From Bacterioplanes sp. (GTDB lineage: Bacteria; Pseudomonadota; Gammaproteobacteria; Pseudomonadales; Oceanobacteraceae): 64,000 nt of DNA. The notes beneath the pieces were generated by a model. It had not been told where the DNA came from, made no database searches, and saw only the letters and a program-made list of their open reading frames with translations. This document shows positions 55,876 through 64,000 of this stretch, piece by piece (position 1 is the stretch's first letter; each line of letters opens with the position of its first letter). The stretch spans positions 1 to 64,000 of the forward strand of contig JACUUC010000002.1 in the NCBI GenBank assembly GCA_014859445.1, given 5' to 3'. The position numbers and the translations under genes are program-made.

Positions 55876-56786
55876 ATTTCCAGCAATTACGGATAATCCG
55901 CGAAACGGTGCGGCGCAATTTTAATTTAACCGATGTCGCCAACAGCCTGCACACATCGCAGTCCGGCGTGTCCAAACACATCAAAGACCTGGAAGATGAA
56001 CTCGGCGTCGAGTTGTATGTTCGCAAGGGCAAACGCCTGCTGGGGCTGACCGAGCCGGGTAAAGAAATGGTGAAAATTGTCGAACGCATGCTGCTGGATG
56101 CCGGCAATATCAAAAATCTGGCTGATCAATACAGTCAGCAAGACAGTGGCCAGCTGACGATTGCCACCACCCACACTCAGGCCCGCTATGTATTGCCGCA
56201 GGTTGTCACGGCGTTTAAGCGCCAGTATCCGAAGGTGCACTTACGCCTTCATCAGGGCAGCCCGAAAGAAATTGCTCAGATGCTGCTGGAAGGTGAAGCC
56301 GATATTGGCCTGGCCACTGAAACCCTAGCCGACATCGCTGAGCTGGCCAGCTTTCCTGTGTACTCCTGGCACCACAGTGTCGTGGTGCCAGACCATCATC
56401 CTTTGTTGCAACAACCGCTGACCCTAGCTGCTCTGGCCGAGTATCCGATTATTACCTACCACGAAGGGTTTACTGGCCGGGCACGGATTGAACAGGCGTT
56501 TAATCGCGCCGGACTGGTGCCCGATATTGTGATGTCAGCGCTGGATGCCGATGTGATCAAATCCTATGTCGAACTGGAGCTGGGCATCGGCATCATTGCT
56601 TCCATCGCCTTTTCCACGGAGCGGGATAGTGGGCTGCATTTATTGGATGGGGCGGCACTGTTTGACCGTAATGAAACGAAACTGGCGATCCGAAAAGGAC
56701 ACTTGCTGCGTCACTTTGCGTATCGTTTTGTTGAGTTATGCTCGGCAGATTTAACCAAACAACGGGTTGAGCAGGCACTTACTTAA
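55872..56786 (+). CDS. cysB: LysR-family sulfur regulator CysB
   Basis: A 304-residue LysR-type activator of sulfate assimilation, responding to acetylserine. The N-terminal [20 protein letters not shown] and [18 protein letters not shown] are nearly invariant in CysB and Cbl. The effector domain has [12 protein letters not shown] and ITYHEGFTG, which shape the sulfate/acetylserine pocket. It is co-transcribed with cysTWA, as is common in betaproteobacteria. In most gammaproteobacteria cysB lies elsewhere. A second copy elsewhere in the genome is possible. Leucine codons are mainly CTG here, unlike the TTG-rich flanks. Confidence 0.9.
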   Translation: MNFQQLRIIRETVRRNFNLTDVANSLHTSQSGVSKHIKDLEDELGVELYVRKGKRLLGLTEPGKEMVKIVERMLLDAGNIKNLADQYSQQDSGQLTIATTHTQARYVLPQVVTAFKRQYPKVHLRLHQGSPKEIAQMLLEGEADIGLATETLADIAELASFPVYSWHHSVVVPDHHPLLQQPLTLAALAEYPIITYHEGFTGRARIEQAFNRAGLVPDIVMSALDADVIKSYVELELGIGIIASIAFSTERDSGLHLLDGAALFDRNETKLAIRKGHLLRHFAYRFVELCSADLTKQRVEQALT

Positions 56787-56994
56787 TCGCTACAGTGCTG
56801 AATGCCACGATGCCCTTTTAACTCTGGGAAGTGCTAGTTAACTGCTTGGTTGAATATATGTTCGAGGAGAGATTCATAGCGCATGGTTGGCATGATTTTT
56901 ATCAATAAAATTCGCAATCGTATCAATAACGGGTTGCTATCCACGAAGGGGTATGGAACGCTGGCTTTTTCGATGATTTAGCTAGGATAGCGTT

Positions 56995-57906
56995 ATGACC
57001 AGTTCTGTTGTGTCGGCACGTGCTTTGGTGCAATCCAGTCGTGTGCCGTTTTTGTTACTTCCTCCGATGTGTGTGTTGTTGGGTTTGGCGACCGCTTGGC
57101 ATGGGTCTCCTCAGCCCGATGCGCAGGTGTTGGCGTGGGTCTTGGTTGGTGCACTGTTGGCGCACATCAGTGTGAATTTACTGAATGAGTATCTGGATTT
57201 TCGCAGTGGTCTGGATTTGCTCACACAGCGCACGCCCTTCAGTGGCGGGAGTGGCTCGTTACCCGAGCAGCCGAATGCGGCGCGTGTGGTGTTGTGGGGC
57301 GGTGTTGTCACTTTGTTGGCGACGGCAGCGGTGGGTTTGTATTTAACGTTCTTGAGCGGCTGGTGGTTGCTTCCAATCGGTGTCTTGGGTCTGTTGTTGG
57401 TGGCGTTTTACACGCAACCCATTAATCGTATGCCGTGGTTGTGTTTGATTTCACCGGGCTTGGGCTTTGGTGTGTTGATGGTATTGGGTACTCACTATGC
57501 TTTGGCGGCGAGCGTGAATGCGTTGGTGATTGTGGCGTCGTTGGTGCCATTTTTTATGGTGAACAATCTACTGCTGCTGAATCAATTTCCCGATGTGCGA
57601 GCCGATGAGCAGGTCGGTCGTCGTCATTTGGCGATTGCATCGGGTATGGCGGTCGCAACGCGTGTTTATTTGGTCATGACACTGTGCGTGCCCGCGTTGT
57701 TGTTACTGGGCATCGCCTTCAACGTGTGGAGCGTTTGGATATTACTCGCGTTGTTGCCGTGGAGTCTGACTTTGATCTCTTGGCGAGCGGCGCAACAATG
57801 GGGTGAAGACATCGGCCAACACCCGCAGGCCATGGCCATGAATGTGATGGCCACCCTGTTAACGCCTTTAGTGATGGCATTGGTGATTATGTTGCTGCCC
57901 AGTTAG
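56995..57906 (+). CDS. UbiA-family prenyltransferase
   Basis: A 303-residue membrane protein with about eight to nine transmembrane helices. The two Asp-rich motifs, NEYLDFRSGLD (about 63-73) and NQFPDVRADEQVGRR (about 198-212), match the diphosphate- and magnesium-binding sites of UbiA/MenA-type prenyltransferases. MenA-like (1,4-dihydroxy-2-naphthoate) enzymes show a similar NxxxDxxxGxD. No other quinone gene is adjacent; the product is unknown. The 208 bp upstream hold no supported gene. Confidence 0.85.
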   Translation: MTSSVVSARALVQSSRVPFLLLPPMCVLLGLATAWHGSPQPDAQVLAWVLVGALLAHISVNLLNEYLDFRSGLDLLTQRTPFSGGSGSLPEQPNAARVVLWGGVVTLLATAAVGLYLTFLSGWWLLPIGVLGLLLVAFYTQPINRMPWLCLISPGLGFGVLMVLGTHYALAASVNALVIVASLVPFFMVNNLLLLNQFPDVRADEQVGRRHLAIASGMAVATRVYLVMTLCVPALLLLGIAFNVWSVWILLALLPWSLTLISWRAAQQWGEDIGQHPQAMAMNVMATLLTPLVMALVIMLLPS

Positions 57907-57971
57907 TTTGCAGTCGTCATGAAGGCTGGATAAGTAAGCTTGGTATTTAACTTGCTTAGCAATAGAGAGCG

Positions 57972-58910
57972 ATGATGATTGGTTTTGGCCAACATCATCA
58001 TAACCGTGCCCATTTCGTTATATGGACGAGGGGTATGGATCTTTTGAGCCGACTCATGAGTTCAGTGTCGATGGTAGCGATTGTGCTCGCCGTGGTGGCT
58101 GGCATGGCGATCTTATTCTTGTGGCTGCATCAGCGACAAAAGCAGTTGCAGCGCATACAGAGTGAACAGGTATTAAAAGAATTGAGGCTATTGCGTCAAT
58201 TAATCACGGCGTTGCAACGGCATCGTGGTTTGAGTAACGGTGTATTGAATGGCGATGATCGTTTGTTGGCGGAGTTAATAAAAACTCGTGATCTCGTGAG
58301 TCATCACATACAGAGCATGTCGTCACTGCATCCCTCACGAATAGAAGCGTGGGAGGCACTGTGTGATCATTGGGGGCGACTGCGCCAAAACGATGGTTTG
58401 ACCGTTGACACTAACTTGGCCCAGCACAATATATTGATTCGCAATAGTTTGTATTTGTTGGAAGACGTGGCCGTCAGTGCCGATTTAACCCATCAATATC
58501 CGAACTTGCAGCATGTGCCCGCTTTGTGGCGACATTTGGTGCCTGCGGCAGAGTGGACAGGGCAAGCGCGAGCGTTGGGAACTGGATTGGCAGCACAGGG
58601 CGTCAGCACGCCAGAACAGCGGGTTCGTATGCGTTATCTGTATCAGAAAATAGCGCAAACCACGCAGTCTACCTTCCAAATTTTGCAGGCGCATACGCGT
58701 CAGTTTCCTGAGATGAAGTTGACGACTGTGGATGAGTGCCGTGCGGCGGTGGATGCGTTCTTGGCCTGTATTCAATCGGACTTGTTAGCGGGAGAAGAGC
58801 CAACCATGGCGGCACCGTTGTTTTTTGAGAAAGCAACCTACACCATTGATCGGTTATTTGATGTAGTGGATGAGGGATTGTCGCAGTTAGAACAGGTACA
58901 TCACTCATGA
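57972..58910 (+). CDS. Membrane protein with NIT-like sensor region
   Basis: A protein of 312 residues if started at 57972, or 291 if started at ATG 58035. The second start has GAGGGG only one base upstream, which is very close; the first has AGAG. A transmembrane helix (MVAIVLAVVAGMAILFLWL) is followed by a helical periplasmic or cytoplasmic domain. That domain has the LQRHRGLSNGVLNG motif and the final FFEKATYTIDRLFDVVDEGL, both like the nitrate/nitrite-sensing NIT domain. No kinase, HAMP or output domain follows. Function is inferred only from the motif; nothing adjacent is a clear partner. Confidence 0.6.
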   Translation: MMIGFGQHHHNRAHFVIWTRGMDLLSRLMSSVSMVAIVLAVVAGMAILFLWLHQRQKQLQRIQSEQVLKELRLLRQLITALQRHRGLSNGVLNGDDRLLAELIKTRDLVSHHIQSMSSLHPSRIEAWEALCDHWGRLRQNDGLTVDTNLAQHNILIRNSLYLLEDVAVSADLTHQYPNLQHVPALWRHLVPAAEWTGQARALGTGLAAQGVSTPEQRVRMRYLYQKIAQTTQSTFQILQAHTRQFPEMKLTTVDECRAAVDAFLACIQSDLLAGEEPTMAAPLFFEKATYTIDRLFDVVDEGLSQLEQVHHS

Positions 58911-58955
58911 AAGGGCGTCTCTCAACCACGGATCACCGAGGATGGCCGCGTTAAT

Positions 58956-58979
58956 CAGAGCCTCCCTTGGGAGACTCTG
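58956..58979. terminator. Terminator between NIT-like gene and SLC13 permease
   Basis: CAGAGCCTCC (58956-58965) and GGAGACTCTG (58970-58979) pair over 10 bp; the one mismatch on the plus strand becomes a U-G pair on the minus strand. Loop CTTG. It lies between convergent stops; no T run. Confidence 0.5.
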
Positions 58980-58997
58980 TCATCATGGGGACGGTTA

Positions 58998-60764
58998 TCA
59001 CAGTGGCCAGAACAACAACAGAATACTGATGGTCGATACGCCAATCAGTAAGTTCATGGGAATACCGACCCGCAAGAAATCACTGAATTTATAGCCACCA
59101 GGGCCATAGACCATGAGGTTCGTTTGGTAGCCCAGTGGTGTGGCGAAGCTGGCGGACGCTGCAATCATAATGGCAAAAATAAAGGGCTCTGGGTTCACGC
59201 TTGCCTTTTCTGTTAGTTCAATCGCGATTGGCACCATGATGACGGCGGCTGCGTTGTTGGTGATGATTTCGGTTAAGAAAGACACCGCAACGTAGATTAA
59301 AATCAACATTAACCAAGGACGGAAGTCACTTAGCTGCACGATATTGTCAGCAATCCATGCAGCAACACCGGTCTTTTGCAGCGCAACACCTAAGGCAAAC
59401 GAGGCGGCAATGGTAATAATTACCGTCAAATCCAAACTTCGCTCGGCTTGGTTCACGTTCAAACAGCCGGTCATGAGCATTAACCCCGCCCCAATCAAGC
59501 TGGCATTGAGCATGCTGATCACGCCCAATCCAGCGGCGGATACCACACCGATCAAAATGCCCCACGCTAAATACGCTCGATTGTGGCGTGGTGTTTCTTT
59601 CCCTAAATCGTTGATCAGTAAAAAGTCTTTGTTGAAGCGCTGACGACTGATAAATGCGGGGCGAGCTTCCAGCAATAAGGTGTCACCGGCTTGCAGTTTG
59701 ATTGAGCGGAGGTTGCCTTGCACGCGTTCACCGTTGCGCGCGACAGCGAGCACTACCGCGCCATAACGATCGCGGAATTGCGCATCGCGAATGGCTTGGC
59801 CAATGGCGGCACAATGCGGTGATACCACCGCTTCCACTAAGCAGCGTTCCGCGCGTTGTTTGCTCAGGGCGTTCTCATTTTCGAGGGCTGACGGCACGAT
59901 GCCATGAATACGGAGCAATTCGGAAATGGCTTCGGTATCACCGGCAAACACCAAGCGGTCACCGCCTTGCAGCGGTTGTTCGGAGGCGACGGCGGTTAAT
60001 ACGGTATCGCCTCGTTCAATTTCCACAAGATAGACCCGTTCTAATTCGCGCAGGCCGGCTTCCTCAACGGTTTTACCGACCAATGGGCCATCGCTAGCAA
60101 CGGAGACTTCGAGGGTAAATTCACGCAGATTGGTAAAGGCTTGGCTATTGCTGCGATCGGGCAAAATACGTGGAAAGACCACCCAAATAAAAAACAGACC
60201 AATGATGGCCACGGGCAAACCAACAGCCGTAATCGAAAATAAAGAAAACCCTTCATTGCCTGTCAAGGCTTGGTATTGACCGTTAACCACCAAGTTGGTG
60301 CTGGTACCAATGAGGGTTAAGGTGCCGCCTAAAATAGCGGTATAGCTCAAAGGAATCATCAGTTTGGAGGGTGGAATGCCGATTTTTTGCGACCAACTGT
60401 TGATGGCCGGAATCATGGTTGCTACAACGGGGGTGTTGTTGAGGAACGCGCTGAGCACGACAACCGGACTGAAAATACGCAACATGGCGGATCGGAGCGT
60501 GCTGGGCGTGCCCAGTAAGCGATTCACTAAAATGTCGATACCGCCCGAGCTGTGTAGGCCTGCGGCCACCACAAACATGGCAGCGACGGTGATCAAACCA
60601 CTGTTACTAAAGCCAGCGAGTGCCTCGCTGCTGGTTAAAATACCCGTGGCACTGAGCAATGTCAGTGCCGCCATCATTGCAATGTGTGGTTGAACGCGAG
60701 TGAATACGAGGGTTAGTAACACCCCTAGCGTCAACGATAAAGCAAACCAACCTTGCCAATCCAC
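58998..60764 (-). CDS. SLC13/DASS-family permease with TrkA-C domains
   Basis: A 588-residue transporter of the SLC13 (divalent anion:Na+) group in the version with two RCK/TrkA-C ligand-binding domains inserted centrally. Residues 1-180 and 400-588 carry the membrane halves, with SAFLNNTPVVATMIP and ITNNAAAVIMVP as the two cation/substrate loops. TrkA-C domains lie at about 200-280 and 300-380. Substrate could be sulfate, dicarboxylate or other anion. The coiled-coil gene lies 82 bases upstream on the same strand. Confidence 0.87.
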   Translation of the reverse strand: MDWQGWFALSLTLGVLLTLVFTRVQPHIAMMAALTLLSATGILTSSEALAGFSNSGLITVAAMFVVAAGLHSSGGIDILVNRLLGTPSTLRSAMLRIFSPVVVLSAFLNNTPVVATMIPAINSWSQKIGIPPSKLMIPLSYTAILGGTLTLIGTSTNLVVNGQYQALTGNEGFSLFSITAVGLPVAIIGLFFIWVVFPRILPDRSNSQAFTNLREFTLEVSVASDGPLVGKTVEEAGLRELERVYLVEIERGDTVLTAVASEQPLQGGDRLVFAGDTEAISELLRIHGIVPSALENENALSKQRAERCLVEAVVSPHCAAIGQAIRDAQFRDRYGAVVLAVARNGERVQGNLRSIKLQAGDTLLLEARPAFISRQRFNKDFLLINDLGKETPRHNRAYLAWGILIGVVSAAGLGVISMLNASLIGAGLMLMTGCLNVNQAERSLDLTVIITIAASFALGVALQKTGVAAWIADNIVQLSDFRPWLMLILIYVAVSFLTEIITNNAAAVIMVPIAIELTEKASVNPEPFIFAIMIAASASFATPLGYQTNLMVYGPGGYKFSDFLRVGIPMNLLIGVSTISILLLFWPL

Positions 60765-60846
60765 AGAGAATCTCGATATATCATGATGAAGAGTGAGGAG
60801 AATAGGGGGCGTATAGAAAAACTCAAAAGAATATTAAACCATATTA

Positions 60847-61716
60847 TTATCTTTTTTGGTTATATTGGGGTGTGGGTTGATCCATTTCTAAAATGGCATT
60901 TTCGAGCAGGGCAATTTCGCGCCGTTTGCGTTCGAGTTCTTCTTGCATTTTTTCGGGCTCTTGTTCAGATAATTCTAAAAAATGTTGTTCAATGAATTCT
61001 TTTTCGGCCAGCGTTCGTTGCAGTTGATCTTCGGCCTGTTTCAATTCTTGATGCAGCATGTCCATGTCTTCCGCGCGAAAGCGGGTACTGAGCTCTTTTT
61101 TCAGGTTTTGGGTGAGTAGTTGTTCTTGGCGGTAGTCTTCTTCCAACACTTTGATGCGCGCACTGAGTTGTCGTTGATCTCTTTCCAGGCGGTCACGACT
61201 GACCCTTAGGCTGTTCAGGCGAGTTAAGTCGCCTGAAATGCTGCGTAATTTGAGTTTCAGTTTGTTACTTTCGTCTTTTAAGTGACGCTGATTCACGCGA
61301 AAATTTTCGATGATCTCTTTGGCACGTTCTTGTTTGGCAATGAGTGCTTCCAGTTCACGGCGCAGAGTTTGTTGATCAATATCCCCTTCTTTCAGCATGG
61401 CTAAAAGCGCATGCTTTTCCGTTTCGAAATGCGCTTGTAGATGATCGAGTTCTTGCTGGATTGCGGTGCTGGGATTGAATGAGCCTTGGGTTAGTTGTTG
61501 TTCGGCTTCGGCGACTTGTTGCAACAGTTGCTGCTCTTGTTGTTCTCGATCGTCATTGTGGCTTTGTTGCTCGCTCAACAATCCCATCAAGCTATCAATT
61601 TGTTCAAGAAGCGCTACCATTTCTTGCTTTTTCATGCGCCATTGCACCCAGATGATGGCGATGGCCGCCACTAAAAATAAACAAAGCTGGAAAATAATCA
61701 GATAACTGAGCGGCAT
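60847..61716 (-). CDS. Membrane-anchored coiled-coil protein
   Basis: A 289-residue protein. A single N-terminal transmembrane helix (LIIFQLCLFLVAAIAIIWV) is followed by Gln/Glu/Leu-rich heptads from about residue 30 to 270. No catalytic domain is visible. The arrangement is like scaffold or polar-organising proteins, but no family was recognised. Its start is divergent from the response-regulator gene, 98 bp away, so a functional link is possible. The C-terminus (DQPTPQYNQKR) is short and polar. Confidence 0.65.
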   Translation of the reverse strand: MPLSYLIIFQLCLFLVAAIAIIWVQWRMKKQEMVALLEQIDSLMGLLSEQQSHNDDREQQEQQLLQQVAEAEQQLTQGSFNPSTAIQQELDHLQAHFETEKHALLAMLKEGDIDQQTLRRELEALIAKQERAKEIIENFRVNQRHLKDESNKLKLKLRSISGDLTRLNSLRVSRDRLERDQRQLSARIKVLEEDYRQEQLLTQNLKKELSTRFRAEDMDMLHQELKQAEDQLQRTLAEKEFIEQHFLELSEQEPEKMQEELERKRREIALLENAILEMDQPTPQYNQKR

Positions 61717-61814
61717 GTGTTCATCCTAATAGTGCTTGCCCTTGAGTATAGCGGGTTTGTCCGCGGTTTCTAAAAAGCCATCTATACTGACAGAAGTTAT
61801 GTCGGGGGTATGGA

Positions 61815-62729
61815 ATGAAGTTTTTGATCGTAGACGATAGCTTGGCAATGCAAACCATCATTCGTCGTTCATTGCAGCGCGCAGGTTATGGCGATATCGA
61901 GTTTAAATTGGCCGCGAATGGTCGAGAAGCGATTGAGATTATTCGCACTTGGGAACCCGAGGTGGTGATTACCGATTGGCACATGCCGGAAATGACCGGC
62001 TTAGATTTGATTCGTGAATGCCAGCGCCAAATGCTGGGAATCAAGATCGGATTGGTGACCACCGAAACCAGCCCAGAACGTATTCAAGAAGCCCGCGATG
62101 CCGGTGCGCTATTTGTGCTGCATAAGCCATTTGAGCAAGAAGAGTTTCGCCAAGTGCTGTTGCCGATTGTGCAGGGGGCCGATGAAGGTGAGCAATTACT
62201 GAATAAAACGGAGCATCAACAAGATCAGACGTCTTACGAGTTACGTTTGCCGTCGTTACGGGCTTTGAACAAGGTGATTGATGGCATTGCGATCGGTAAT
62301 GTTCACTTGGCGGATTGCCCTCGGCATGCCATCGATTATCAGTATTTGCCTTACGTCGTGGCGCTGTTTGCGGATCATGAGCATTCCACGATTAAGTCGA
62401 TTTGTATTATGGATATTCGAGCGGCGGCGGTGTTTGCCTGTTCGGTGACGGGGGAATCGCCGGATGTGTATCGGCATTGCATCGAACAGAAAGAACTCAG
62501 TAAAAAACTGTTGGACAACATCAAGCGCGTAATGAAATTAGTCGGTGCGTTGTTTTATGATCCTGCCAATCAGCAAGACTTGGATTTAAAAAGTGTTCAT
62601 TTGATTCCGAAGCCGTTCGAACGCTTGGATAAGCTCGGTGCCAGTGAGGCGGATAAGCGCATGGACTTTACCATTGCTTCCGATCATTACGGAATTGGAC
62701 AAATGATCTTGATGGAAGTCATCGAATAA
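61815..62729 (+). CDS. Response regulator with uncharacterised C-terminal domain
   Basis: A 304-residue protein. Residues 1-125 are a complete receiver domain: acid pocket D7/D8, phospho-acceptor D54 in ITDWHMPE, Thr in VTTET and Lys in LHKPF. A linker leads to about 160 residues I do not recognise, including DYQYLPYVVALFADH, CIMDIRAAAVFACSV and LDNIKRVMKLVGALFYD. The hydrophobic pattern and the late GIGQMILMEVIE weakly recall CheC/CheX-type phosphatase folds, but the ExxN motif is not evident. No kinase gene is adjacent. GGGGTATGGA precedes the ATG. Confidence 0.75.
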   Translation: MKFLIVDDSLAMQTIIRRSLQRAGYGDIEFKLAANGREAIEIIRTWEPEVVITDWHMPEMTGLDLIRECQRQMLGIKIGLVTTETSPERIQEARDAGALFVLHKPFEQEEFRQVLLPIVQGADEGEQLLNKTEHQQDQTSYELRLPSLRALNKVIDGIAIGNVHLADCPRHAIDYQYLPYVVALFADHEHSTIKSICIMDIRAAAVFACSVTGESPDVYRHCIEQKELSKKLLDNIKRVMKLVGALFYDPANQQDLDLKSVHLIPKPFERLDKLGASEADKRMDFTIASDHYGIGQMILMEVIE

Positions 62730-62747
62730 ACAGAATGTGATCAAAAA

Positions 62748-62780
62748 AACAGCAGATGAGTCATTCACGCATCTGCTGTT
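62748..62780. terminator. Bidirectional terminator between response regulator and pyrX
   Basis: AACAGCAGATG (62748-62758) and CATCTGCTGTT (62770-62780) form a perfect 11 bp stem with an 11-base loop. On the minus strand a run of T from 62749 to 62743 follows, making a strong terminator for pyrX; on the plus strand GTTGCGTCTTT follows. Confidence 0.75.
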
Positions 62781-62789
62781 GTTGCGTCT

Positions 62790-64000
62790 TTAAAACACGT
62801 GACGACCACCAATAAACACGGCGCTGACATGACCGTTGAGCGTTTCTCCCGGACAGGGAATATTGCCACCACGAGACTTTAGCGCCCGACGACTGATGGT
62901 GACTTGGCTGTTGGGATTGATCAGTGCGGCATTGAAGGTGGCACCTTCGCTCAGCCGTTGTTCCATGCCAAGCAATTGGGCCGGTTGGCTGCTACAGGCT
63001 TGAATCAGCGCCGACAGTTGCAGCTCGCCACGTTCAACCAATTGCAACGCCAGCGGAATGAATACATCGAACAAGCTCATGCCCGCTTCGGCATCGGAGA
63101 ATGGGGCTTTTTTGGCGGCAATTTCATGCGGACGATGATTGGAACTGATGCACAGCTCGCCTGCATTGACGGCGGCCAATAACGCTTGGCGATCGTGTTC
63201 ACTGCGCAACGGTGGTTGAGCGTGAAATTGGCTGTTGTAACCGGTGACGGCTTCATCGGTGTACACCAAATTGGCCAAGGCCACATCGGCGGTCACGCGC
63301 AGACCTTGTTGGCGTGCATGGTTCAGCATACGTACACTTCGAGCACAACTGATTTGGCTAATATGCGCTCGTACGCCCGTTTGTTCGATCAGCAATAAAA
63401 GCTGTGCTAAGGCAACCGTTTCGGCCGTTTCAGGGACGCCAGCTAAGCCAAGGCGCGTGGCGGTTGGCCCTTCGTGCATACAGCCGCCAGCGGCCAGAGC
63501 CGCATCATTGGCGGTTAGGAACAGTAACAAATCGTAGGTGGCGGCGTATTCCATCACGCGTCGCAGTACGTAACTGTCTTTAAATGGCGCACGAGCATTG
63601 CTCAATGCCACACAACCGACTTCCGTCAGGCTGACCATGTTGGCTAATTGTTCGCCCTCTAGCCCTTGGGTGAGTGCCCCCAGTGGCAACACTCGTGCAT
63701 AACCGGCTTGGTTGGCTTTTTCTTGAATCAGCTTAATGACGGCAGGACTGTCGGCCACGGGTTTGCTGTCGGGCAATGCGCACACATGGGTAAAGCCTGC
63801 GGCACAGGCAGCTTGCGTCTCGCTGCCGATGGTGCCTTTGTGCGGGTAACCCGGTTCTGGTAGGTGCGCACCCAAATCAATGAAACCGGGTACTAGCCAT
63901 TGTCCGCTGGCATCGATGCTGTGCTCGATTTCGCCCGCGTGAGGCTTGTGACCGATGGCTTGAATGCGCCCGTCGGCAACGTACACGTCGATGACTTGAT
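62790..64000 (-). CDS. pyrX: Dihydroorotase-like PyrC' (PyrX), 5' end beyond window
   Basis: At least 403 residues of an amidohydrolase-fold protein; the frame stays open to the window edge (QVIDVYVADGRIQAIG), so the true start is outside. It resembles the inactive dihydroorotase homologue that forms a complex with aspartate transcarbamoylase PyrB in Pseudomonas. The usual metal motif HxH (normally HVHLREPG) reads GAHLPEPG here. The first His is lost, so catalysis is not expected. pyrB should lie just beyond the right edge. Confidence 0.82.
   Translation of the reverse strand, partial: QVIDVYVADGRIQAIGHKPHAGEIEHSIDASGQWLVPGFIDLGAHLPEPGYPHKGTIGSETQAACAAGFTHVCALPDSKPVADSPAVIKLIQEKANQAGYARVLPLGALTQGLEGEQLANMVSLTEVGCVALSNARAPFKDSYVLRRVMEYAATYDLLLFLTANDAALAAGGCMHEGPTATRLGLAGVPETAETVALAQLLLLIEQTGVRAHISQISCARSVRMLNHARQQGLRVTADVALANLVYTDEAVTGYNSQFHAQPPLRSEHDRQALLAAVNAGELCISSNHRPHEIAAKKAPFSDAEAGMSLFDVFIPLALQLVERGELQLSALIQACSSQPAQLLGMEQRLSEGATFNAALINPNSQVTISRRALKSRGGNIPCPGETLNGHVSAVFIGGRHVF

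Noticed and set aside
56883-56981. 32-codon frame (MVGMIFINKI...) ahead of the UbiA-family gene
   Set aside because: A GGAG-like site is upstream, but length is within chance, no conserved feature is visible, and the stop is 14 bases before the next gene. It may be a leader peptide but evidence is too thin.

Overview
This 64 kb window is a densely packed chromosomal segment (about 60 protein genes, no gap over 300 bases) from a Gram-negative gammaproteobacterium. It looks like a respiratory, aquatic, denitrification-capable relative of the Pseudomonas/Oceanospirillales groups. The basis is gene content and order: ubiE-ubiJ-ubiB, hisI-hisE-tatABC followed by a chemoreceptor, and rsmD / ftsY-ftsE-ftsX / ferredoxin-coaD-GMC oxidoreductase-aldehyde dehydrogenase-TetR all follow layouts known in Pseudomonas. 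No rRNA, tRNA, CRISPR array, transposase, integrase or phage structural gene was found.

Layout. 1-1274 is the tail of an integron gene-cassette array: three attC sites, an HNH-nuclease cassette, and a BrnA antitoxin cassette carrying only the 3' stub of its BrnT toxin gene. 1308-9971 holds an MmcQ/YjbR protein, a PF10118 protein, a PucR-type regulator, an aldehyde dehydrogenase and a molybdenum-hydroxylase operon (2Fe-2S subunit, molybdopterin subunit, XdhC-like and MocA-like maturation proteins). 9986-12144 encodes a SulP anion transporter and a rhodanese. 12385-15427 is ubiE-ubiJ-ubiB. 15438-23175, on the opposite strand, is a complete nosRZDFYL nitrous-oxide reductase operon with a candidate FNR/DNR box upstream. 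It sits exactly between ubiB and hisI, genes that are adjacent in Pseudomonas. 23408-25661 is hisI-hisE-tatABC; Tat is needed to export NosZ and the molybdenum enzyme.

25764-35829 carries a small PA3496-like protein, a HexR/RpiR regulator, a chemoreceptor, uvrD, rsmD, a membrane-anchored protein that may be a decayed M16 peptidase, and ftsY-ftsE-ftsX. 35841-43075 has gamma-glutamyltransferase, ferredoxin, coaD and an alcohol/aldehyde oxidation operon facing its probable TetR repressor across a perfect 10+10 bp palindrome. 43107-48677 holds metE, an S1/P1 nuclease, an AidB-like acyl-CoA dehydrogenase and a second TetR.

48858-56786 is a sulfur-acquisition island: porin, sulfate-binding protein, SsuF-like TOBE protein, RBBP9-type hydrolase, a second sulfate-binding protein, cysT, cysW, cysA and cysB. 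Its leucine codon use (CTG-rich, clearest in cysB) differs from its TTG-rich neighbours, which suggests separate ancestry. 56995-64000 has a UbiA-family prenyltransferase, a NIT-like membrane sensor without an output domain, an SLC13 permease with TrkA-C domains, a membrane-anchored coiled-coil protein, a response regulator with an unrecognised C-terminal domain, and a 5'-truncated (by the window edge) pseudo-dihydroorotase, pyrX.

Most convergent gene pairs are separated by, or end inside, a near-perfect inverted repeat that can act as a shared terminator. All function assignments are from reading translated sequence and from knowledge of families; no database search was run.
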